A DNA stretch of 46,433 nucleotides, taken from Novosphingobium flavum (lineage in GTDB: Bacteria; Pseudomonadota; Alphaproteobacteria; Sphingomonadales; Sphingomonadaceae). Shown piece by piece: positions 41,062 through 46,433 of this stretch; position 1 is the stretch's first letter; every line of letters starts with the position of its first letter. Location: positions 1 to 46,433 of the forward strand of contig NZ_JACLAW010000019.1 in NCBI RefSeq assembly GCF_014230315.1, written 5' to 3'. Position numbers and translations under genes: made by a program. The notes beneath the pieces are model-generated. The model was given only the letters and a program-made list of their open reading frames with translations. It was not told the DNA's origin and did not search any database.

Positions 41062-41898
41062 TCAGCGGTCGGCAGGGGTGACCGCGATCGAGGTGGCGCG
41101 CAGGCCCATCGCCGGGACCGGGCTCACGCCGGGCAGCGGCGCCGTTTCACGCCGGGCCTCGCGCGCTTCGCGGCGGGTGGCCCGACGCTCGACCTCGGCC
41201 GCCTCGGCCGGGGAAAGCTGCGGGATCGGCGGCTCGGCAGCCTCGGGGTTGAGCGAATTGCTGGCCAGTTCGGGCGCGGCGCTGCTGCTCGGCGCGGGCG
41301 GCGGCGCGCCCGGATCGATCGCCACGGGCACGGCATCAACCTTGCCCAGCGCGAGGACCGGCGTGGCGGCCGGGGTTCGCCGCGCGGTGAGGTGCGCATC
41401 GGCCGGAAGGACCGGCGCGGGGGCCGCCGCCAGTTCCGGCGCGGCAAGCGGGGCAGTAGCGACAGGATCGGCGACGGCCACGGCGGGAGCCGCCGTTTCC
41501 GCCGCGCCCGGAGCCTGCCAGCCCTGGGCCGAAACGAGGAACACCGCGGCCAGCGAAGCGGCGGCGGCGGCAAGTCCGCCCAGCCCGACCGGCACGGCAA
41601 AGCGCCGCCAGCGCGCCGCGCCTGAATTCAGGGGAGCCTGTGCGTGCAGCGCGGTGACACTCGCGGCGCCAGCCGTGACCGCCGCTTCCACGGCGATCGG
41701 CACCTCAGCGGGCGGCGGGATATCCGGCTCGGCCGGAAGCTGCGGCAATTGCGGCACCGCGGCGATGATCCGCGCGGCCAGCCCCTCGGGCACGGCAACG
41801 CGGTGCGCACCGAGCAGGCGATCGAGGGCGGCGGCTTCTGCCGGGTCTTCCCACAGGTTTTCCACAGACCCGTCCACCGAGGAAGTCCGCCCGCTCAT
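41062..41898 (-). CDS. Probable anti-sigma factor with one membrane helix
   Basis: 278 residues. The cytosolic N-terminal part (ENLWEDPAEAAALDRLLGAHR) is followed by Pro/Ala/Val-rich sequence. A single membrane segment lies near residues 110-135 (PVGLGGLAAAAASLAAVFLV), and a long low-complexity periplasmic part (Ala, Pro, Glu, Arg) follows. No HxxxCxxC zinc anti-sigma motif is visible. The call rests on position: its ATG overlaps the stop of the ECF sigma gene by 4 nt, the standard sigma/anti-sigma arrangement. The start at 41898 is set by that overlap. Confidence 0.75.
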   Translation of the reverse strand: MSGRTSSVDGSVENLWEDPAEAAALDRLLGAHRVAVPEGLAARIIAAVPQLPQLPAEPDIPPPAEVPIAVEAAVTAGAASVTALHAQAPLNSGAARWRRFAVPVGLGGLAAAAASLAAVFLVSAQGWQAPGAAETAAPAVAVADPVATAPLAAPELAAAPAPVLPADAHLTARRTPAATPVLALGKVDAVPVAIDPGAPPPAPSSSAAPELASNSLNPEAAEPPIPQLSPAEAAEVERRATRREAREARRETAPLPGVSPVPAMGLRATSIAVTPADR

Positions 41899-42560
41899 GC
41901 CGCGCGCTCCCCGACCACGGCCGAATCGCCGCACAGGGCCACGTCACGCGCGCCGACCTGCCGGGCCACCAGCAGATCGCGCATCTGGCGACGCGCCCTG
42001 AACAACAGTGATTCCAAAGCCTTCAGGTTAAGCTCCAGCACATCGGCGGCGGCCTGATTGGACAGACCCTCGTAATAACACAGGACCAAGGCGGCCCGAT
42101 AGCGTTCGGGCAGATCGGCCAGCGCCCCGGCCACTTCGCGGCACGTGTCGCCGGCTGCGATCAGGTCGTCGGCCAGCGGCGCCTCGTCCACCTGCTCGGG
42201 CAGTTCGGCGGCGGGTGCGACGATTCGCAGACGCCGATGCCGGTCGAAACAGAGGTTGACCGCCGTGCGATAGAGCCAGCCGATCGGCCCGGCCCCGCTC
42301 GAGCGCCAGCGCGGCGCCTGCTGCCAGAGCCGGGTGAAGCATTCCTGCACCACGTCCTCGGCATCGTGGGCATCGCCCAGCATGCGCAGCGCGACCCGGT
42401 AAAGCGTGGAGGAGTGGCGCTCGACCAGCAGGGCGAAAGCGCCCGCCTCGCCCGCCCCGACCCGCTCCATCAACGCGGTATCGCTCGGCAGGCCGGACGG
42501 CGCGGCGCAGCGGTTCAGCCCGGCAGGAGCGCTGTCCTGGACCTCGCCTTGGCCGATCAC
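41895..42560 (-). CDS. ECF-family RNA polymerase sigma factor
   Basis: 221 residues from a GTG at 42560, which has GGAGG 4 nt before it. Region 2 is AFALLVERHSSTLYRVALRMLGDAHDAEDVVQECFTRLWQ and region 4 is ALADLPERYRAALVLCYYEGLSNQAAADVLELNLKALESLLFRARRQ. Both are typical. The frame is open to 42689, but that part crosses direct repeats in the control region. The gene is divergent from the large autotransporter and coupled to the anti-sigma gene. It may drive its own promoter and perhaps that of the autotransporter. The cue is unknown. Confidence 0.9.
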   Translation of the reverse strand: MIGQGEVQDSAPAGLNRCAAPSGLPSDTALMERVGAGEAGAFALLVERHSSTLYRVALRMLGDAHDAEDVVQECFTRLWQQAPRWRSSGAGPIGWLYRTAVNLCFDRHRRLRIVAPAAELPEQVDEAPLADDLIAAGDTCREVAGALADLPERYRAALVLCYYEGLSNQAAADVLELNLKALESLLFRARRQMRDLLVARQVGARDVALCGDSAVVGERAA

Positions 42561-42673
42561 GAAACCTCCGGGGAAATGGGGCAAGAAATGGGGCAGCCAC
42601 GGGGCGCGAGAGGGCGCCGCCGGACCCGGTTTTTCGGCGCCGCAACCTGAACCGAAGCTGTATCCGTCCCCAT

Positions 42674-42699
42674 TCGCAACTTGCGACAAATTGCGACAA
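42674..42699. promoter_or_regulatory. Repeated TTGCGACAA half-sites between sigma and autotransporter genes
   Basis: TCGCAA-C-TTGCGA (42674-42686) is a palindrome. TTGCGACAA occurs at 42681-42689 and again at 42691-42699, one helical turn apart. The cluster lies in the 333-bp gap between divergent genes and is a candidate activator or repressor site. The rest of 42561-42774 shows no clear feature. Confidence 0.4.
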
Positions 42700-42774
42700 G
42701 TTACGGCGAAGGGTCCCGCCGGGAGCGCCGTTTGTCAGGCCGAGGCGAAGTTCCCCGACCTCAGCCCCCGGGGA

Positions 42775-42828
42775 ATGTCCTCGCAACAGAAGCGCGGCGG
42801 CCAAACGGCCTTTCGCGTGCGTGCGTAA
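42775..42828 (+). CDS. 17-codon upstream ORF in the autotransporter leader
   Basis: ATG at 42775, TAA at 42826-42828. The peptide is MSSQQKRGGQTAFRVRA, basic and hydrophilic. It ends 7 nt before a strong terminator hairpin that precedes the autotransporter. No strong Shine-Dalgarno is present. It may be a leader peptide for attenuation or a chance ORF; only its position argues for it. Confidence 0.3.
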   Translation: MSSQQKRGGQTAFRVRA

Positions 42829-42835
42829 ACCTGAA

Positions 42836-42872
42836 GGTCCGGCTCCCATGTCCCCGGGAGCCGGACCCTTTT
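42836..42872 (+). terminator. Terminator/attenuator hairpin in the autotransporter leader
   Basis: GGTCCGGCTCCC (42836-42847) and GGGAGCCGGACC (42856-42867) form a perfect 12-bp stem with an 8-nt loop, followed by CTTTTC. It lies only 26 nt upstream of the autotransporter ATG, on the same strand, with no complete upstream gene on that strand. So it either ends a short RNA or attenuates the autotransporter. Confidence 0.65.
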
Positions 42873-42893
42873 CGCGGGATTGCCAGGACACCC

Positions 42894-45800
42894 ATGAACC
42901 GAAATCACCTGACCGCCGCCCTTTCCTCTGCAGCCCTCGCGCCGCTCGCCCTCGCGCTCGCCGCCAGCCCTGCCCAGGCCGCGACCACGGTCAGCACCGC
43001 GACCACGACCCCGCTGCTCACCGCCAGCGCCGGAGACGTCACCGTGGCCAGCGCCGGCACGATCACCGTTTCGAGCGGCACGGCGGTGACCGTCAATTCC
43101 GCCAATGCGGTGACGATCAATTCCGGCGGCACCCTCGCGGTCGGCAGCGCCGACAATGCCACCGGCATCGCGGTCAGCCCCGGGGTTGCCAGCACGGTCG
43201 GCAATGACGGCACGATCACCGTGCTCGAGACCTATTCCGCGACCGACACCAACAGCAACGGCATCGCCGCCGTGCCGATCGCCCTGGCGACCGGCCGCGC
43301 GGGCATCCTGATCGGTGCCGGCGCCTCGGGCTCGGTCGAGAACAGCGGCACGATCACGATCGACGGTCTCAATTCCTACGGCATCAACCTCGCCGGGACC
43401 TATACCGGCAATCTCACCAACACCGGCACGATCTACGTGAAGGGCGACAACAGCGTCGGCATCGCGACCCAGGCCGTGACCGGCGCCATCGACATCGGCG
43501 GCGGGGTAACCGTGGTGGGCCAGGGCGCCCAGGCCGTCACCATCGGCGGCGATGTCAACGGGTCGTTCCAGATCAGCGGCGCGGTGTCGCAGGCCTCGTC
43601 CTACACCACCGATGCCAGCGCCACGCAAACCCTCTCGCGCAGCGCGCTCGGGGTCGGGGCCGCCGCGGTCGAGATAGGCGGCAATGTCACGGGCGGCATC
43701 AAGGTCTATGCCTATTGCTCGCCAACCACGGTCGGCGGCGTGGCCTCGTGCACCTCGACCGGCACGGACACGACCAGCGGCTCGATCGCCGGGGTCGGCA
43801 ATGGCGCGGCCCTGCTGATCGGCGGGGCGACCAACACGACCATCGGGGCCACCACCTCGAACGACGGCAATTCCTACTCGCTGGTGGTCGACGGGGCGAT
43901 CTCGGCCAACTCGGTCTACTCGCGGAGCGACGCCTACGGCGTGGTGATCGGCGGCCAGGGCGGCAATGTCACGCTGACCAACGGCATTGGCGTGACCGGC
44001 TCGATCAGCGCCACGACCGCTGACTCGGCGGCCACGGCCCTGCTCATCAACGCCGGCTCGACGGTGACCTCCCTGACCAACAGCGGGACGATCTCGGCCA
44101 CGATCAGCTCGCCCGGAGTGGGCGAGTCCTACGCGATCCGCGACCTTTCGGGCACGCTGACCTCCATCGTCAACCACGGTGCGATCACCGTCAACGGCAC
44201 CAGCGAGGACACCACCGCCGCGATCGACCTCTCGCACAACACGAGCGGGGTGACCGTCACCCAGTCGCTCACCGCCTACGAGCAGGCCGAGCAGGCCGCG
44301 GAGCAGGCCGCGGCGGGCTACAGTGCCAGTTCCGCGATCGACTATGCGAAGATCACCGGCGACATCCTGACCGGCAGCGGCAACGACACCATCGCCATCA
44401 ACACCGGCCTGGTCACCGGCAGCGCCTATACCGGCGCGGGCGACGACACGATCCAGATCGGCAACGATGCCGAATGGAACGGCGACCTCCACCTCGGCAC
44501 CGGCACCGGCACGATCACCGTCAGCGGCACCGCGCAATACACCGGGGGGCTCTACCTCGAAGACCAGCCGGTCAGCCTTGCCCTCTCGGGCACGGCGACG
44601 GCTCTGCTCTCGGCCACCTCGGGCACCTCGCAGCTCGGCGTCACGGTCGGCAGCGGCGCCACCTTCGGCGCCTCCAAGGTGGTCAACCTCACCGTCGGCA
44701 CGCTCAACGTGGCCTCGGGCGGCACGTTCAAGGCCTATATCGACGGCTCGACCGGCACCAGCTCGCTCGTCTCGGCCACTTCCGCGACCTTTGCCAGCGG
44801 CTCCAAGATCTCGGCCTCGATCTCCTCGCTGGAAAGCGCGGCGGGCACTTACCACGTGCTCAGCGCCGCGACCCTGTCCGGCAGCCCGACCTTCGATTCG
44901 GCTTCGACCGAACTGCCGGTGCTGTTCTCCGGCTCGGTCAGCAACACCGGCAACGATCTCTACCTCACCATCACCCGCAAGACGGCGGCCGATCTCGGCC
45001 TGACCCGGGCGCAGGGCGCGGCCTACGATGCGATCTACAATGCCGCCGTTGCCGATACCGCGCTGGGCACCAGCCTGCTCGAAGTGACCGACGTCGCCGG
45101 GCTGCAGGCGCAGATGGACGGCCTGCTCCCGGACCATGCCGGCGCCGTGTTCGATTTCGTGACCCGTTCCTCGCGGCTCACCACCCGCCACCTGACCGAC
45201 GACAGCTCGCTGTACGACTTCAGCGACGTCGGCGCCTGGCTCGAGCCGGTGATGTTCGGCGCGGCCAAGGCGGCCACCGGAACCATGGGCTGGTCGAGCC
45301 ATGGCTTCGGCCTGTCGGGCGGGCTCGAGCGCAAGACCGGGATCGGCTACATCGGCTTCTCCGGCAGCTGGGTCTCGGGCACGATCCACGATGGATCGAC
45401 CGACGACATCAAGGCCAACAATTACGAGCTGGCGGGCTTCTGGCGTCTCAGCAAGGGGCCGTTCTACGCCTTCGCGAAGGTTGCCGCGGACCGCATCTCG
45501 CTCTCCTCGGTGCGCACCTTCACCGGCGCGATCAGCTCGACCGCCTTCACCTACACCGCGGACGGCAAGTGGGCCGGCTGGGCGGTTTCGGGCACGGCGG
45601 GGGCATCCTACAAGCTCCAGATGCCGGGCAACTTCAGCCTCAAGCCGATGGCGACCTTCGATGCCTATCGCCTGAGCGAGCACGGCTACAACGAAGCGGG
45701 CACGGCCGCGATGATCCTCGGCGTTGCCGGACGCACCAGCTCGGTCACGACGGCCACGACCACGCTGACCGCCGCGTGGAGCGCGGGCCGCGCCACCCGC

Positions 45801-46061
45801 GACGACCGTCCGCTGACGATCGAGGTCGAGGCCGGGCGCCGCTCGGTCCTGTCCGGCAACCTCGGCACGACCACGGCCAGCTTCCTGACCACGGGCGACC
45901 AGTTCTCGATCACGCCGGACGCGATCAAGGGCGGCTGGGTTGGCGAGGCGCGGGTCCTGCTCGGCGGGTTCGACTATACCTGGCAGCTCTCCGCCGGGGC
46001 CGAGCAGACCCAGGGCAAGACCGACTACACCGCGCGGGCGAGCCTCTCGATCGCGCTCTGA
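42894..46061 (+). CDS. Large autotransporter (type Va secretion)
   Basis: 1055 residues. A signal peptide of 29 residues ends in ASPAQA. The passenger (about 30-765) is rich in Gly, Ser, Thr and Asn, with repeated beta-helix-like motifs (SVENSGTITIDG, LTNTGTIYVKG, LTNSGTISATI, IVNHGAITVNG). One helical interruption lies near 461 (YEQAEQAAEQAAAGY). The C-terminal beta-barrel domain (about 770-1055: DVGAWLEPVMFG onward) ends in YTARASLSIAL. The barrel inserts in the outer membrane and exports the passenger. No protease triad is recognised, so it may be an adhesin or structural surface protein. The ATG at 42894 gives a proper signal peptide. Confidence 0.93.
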   Translation: MNRNHLTAALSSAALAPLALALAASPAQAATTVSTATTTPLLTASAGDVTVASAGTITVSSGTAVTVNSANAVTINSGGTLAVGSADNATGIAVSPGVASTVGNDGTITVLETYSATDTNSNGIAAVPIALATGRAGILIGAGASGSVENSGTITIDGLNSYGINLAGTYTGNLTNTGTIYVKGDNSVGIATQAVTGAIDIGGGVTVVGQGAQAVTIGGDVNGSFQISGAVSQASSYTTDASATQTLSRSALGVGAAAVEIGGNVTGGIKVYAYCSPTTVGGVASCTSTGTDTTSGSIAGVGNGAALLIGGATNTTIGATTSNDGNSYSLVVDGAISANSVYSRSDAYGVVIGGQGGNVTLTNGIGVTGSISATTADSAATALLINAGSTVTSLTNSGTISATISSPGVGESYAIRDLSGTLTSIVNHGAITVNGTSEDTTAAIDLSHNTSGVTVTQSLTAYEQAEQAAEQAAAGYSASSAIDYAKITGDILTGSGNDTIAINTGLVTGSAYTGAGDDTIQIGNDAEWNGDLHLGTGTGTITVSGTAQYTGGLYLEDQPVSLALSGTATALLSATSGTSQLGVTVGSGATFGASKVVNLTVGTLNVASGGTFKAYIDGSTGTSSLVSATSATFASGSKISASISSLESAAGTYHVLSAATLSGSPTFDSASTELPVLFSGSVSNTGNDLYLTITRKTAADLGLTRAQGAAYDAIYNAAVADTALGTSLLEVTDVAGLQAQMDGLLPDHAGAVFDFVTRSSRLTTRHLTDDSSLYDFSDVGAWLEPVMFGAAKAATGTMGWSSHGFGLSGGLERKTGIGYIGFSGSWVSGTIHDGSTDDIKANNYELAGFWRLSKGPFYAFAKVAADRISLSSVRTFTGAISSTAFTYTADGKWAGWAVSGTAGASYKLQMPGNFSLKPMATFDAYRLSEHGYNEAGTAAMILGVAGRTSSVTTATTTLTAAWSAGRATRDDRPLTIEVEAGRRSVLSGNLGTTTASFLTTGDQFSITPDAIKGGWVGEARVLLGGFDYTWQLSAGAEQTQGKTDYTARASLSIAL

Positions 46062-46085
46062 GCCCTACTCTCCCGGGCCAAAAAG

Positions 46086-46116
46086 GAAGGCGCCGCAGCG
46101 ATGCGGCGCCTTCTTC
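46086..46116 (+). terminator. Terminator after the autotransporter gene
   Basis: GAAGGCGCCGCA (46086-46097) and TGCGGCGCCTTC (46102-46113) form a perfect 12-bp stem with a GCGA tetraloop, 24 nt after the stop codon, followed by TTC. Confidence 0.85.
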
Positions 46117-46142
46117 GCGTCTGACTCCAGATATTTTTACGA

Positions 46143-46176
46143 TATATCTTGACGTATTCCGATATAGGTCTATCTA
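46143..46176 (+). promoter_or_regulatory. AT-rich promoter with inverted-repeat operator
   Basis: TATATC (46143-46148) and GATATA (46161-46166) form an inverted repeat with a 12-nt spacer. Between and beyond them TTGACG (46149-46154) and TATCTA (46171-46176) make a promoter with a 16-nt spacer. An AT-rich palindrome over a promoter fits autoregulation by a PadR-like or similar regulator encoded just downstream. Confidence 0.55.
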
Positions 46177-46206
46177 GAGCCCATGAGAAACATCAAGGAC
46201 TCCACG

Positions 46207-46433
46207 ATGAGAATGAAACGACACTTCCGCGATGGCGCGGACTTTGGCCGCGAGGGCGGACCGGACGACCGCTTCGGCGGTGGCCGTGGCCGCGAACGCG
46301 CGATCTTCGGGCGCGGCGGCGGACGGGGCGGCCCGGGACGCGGCTTCGGCCGTGACCCGGCCGACGATCTTGCCGGCGGACGCGGACGGCACGGCCGGCG
46401 CGGTGGCCCCGGCGGCGGCGCGGGCGGCGGCGG
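46207..46433 (+). CDS. Start of a Gly/Arg-rich protein, possibly a PadR-family regulator
   Basis: The frame is open from the ATG at 46207 to the window edge, with 75 codons seen. The sequence is a low-complexity Gly/Arg/Asp chain (MRMKRHFRDGADFGREGG, then GRGGGRGGPGRGFGRD). Such tails precede the winged-helix domain in some alphaproteobacterial PadR regulators, and the upstream palindromic promoter fits. The domain itself lies outside the window, so the family is a guess. It could also be an RNA-binding or other low-complexity protein. Confidence 0.55.
   Translation, partial: MRMKRHFRDGADFGREGGPDDRFGGGRGRERAIFGRGGGRGGPGRGFGRDPADDLAGGRGRHGRRGGPGGGAGGG

Noticed and set aside
42735..45683. 982-codon minus-strand ORF opposite the autotransporter
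   Set aside because: Long only because of GC-rich third positions; it has no recognisable fold and lies antisense to a clear autotransporter.

Overview
The window reads as a chromosome segment of a high-GC alphaproteobacterium, most likely a sphingomonad (order Sphingomonadales). The pointers are the order tsaB-rimI-mucR-fur-plsC...miaB...phoH-ybeY-corC, a MucR/Ros regulator, an alphaproteobacterial Fur, a class II DAHP synthase, short GC-rich extragenic palindromes, and few strong Shine-Dalgarno sequences. No prophage, insertion sequence, CRISPR array or rRNA gene is visible. Most genes are housekeeping.

Layout. 1-0.97 kb: 3' end of an unknown gene, an 18-codon ORF with a 14-nt perfect match to the 16S 3' tail, and two near-identical terminator hairpins. 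0.97-6.6 kb: PepSY membrane protein, branched-chain aminotransferase, topoisomerase IB, glutathione transferase, tRNA-Gln (plus a 3' tRNA fragment) and a short-chain dehydrogenase. 6.6-8.3 kb: nitrosative/oxidative stress module with a globin, NsrR, two matched NsrR-type operators and an exported superoxide dismutase. 8.5-14 kb: tiny membrane protein, repeat-rich spacer with a 38-bp perfect inverted repeat, DAHP synthase, M16 peptidase, FKBP isomerase. 14.2-18.1 kb: nfuA-like, tsaB, rimI, mucR, fur, plsC. 18.2-24.4 kb: miaB, phoH, ybeY, corC, interrupted by an AT-richer membrane-protein gene and by a lipoprotein plus L,D-transpeptidase pair. 24.5-30.4 kb: LysR and PilZ proteins, small membrane protein, YbaK, cyclophilin, MgtE, DUF1489, MreB. 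30.5-35.5 kb: TetR-controlled EmrAB plus outer-membrane channel efflux system with two matching operators. 35.6-41.0 kb: compact biotin operon bioB-F-(BioH-like)-C-D-A. 41.1-46.1 kb: ECF sigma/anti-sigma pair divergent from a large autotransporter whose leader holds a short ORF and a strong terminator hairpin. The end carries the start of a Gly/Arg-rich protein, possibly a PadR regulator.

How genes work together. NsrR probably represses the globin and itself through paired sites, while the adjoining exported SOD handles superoxide, the partner of NO in peroxynitrite formation. The lipoprotein and L,D-transpeptidase may form an envelope-tethering pair. The bio genes cover pimeloyl-ACP methyl ester synthesis (BioC), release (BioH-like) and ring assembly (BioF, A, D, B). 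The ECF sigma/anti-sigma pair may control the neighbouring surface protein.

The best candidates for something undescribed are the anti-SD-complementary small ORF with tandem terminators, the uORF/terminator leader of the autotransporter, and the repeat-rich spacer at 8.64-8.90 kb. All functional links are inferred from sequence alone.
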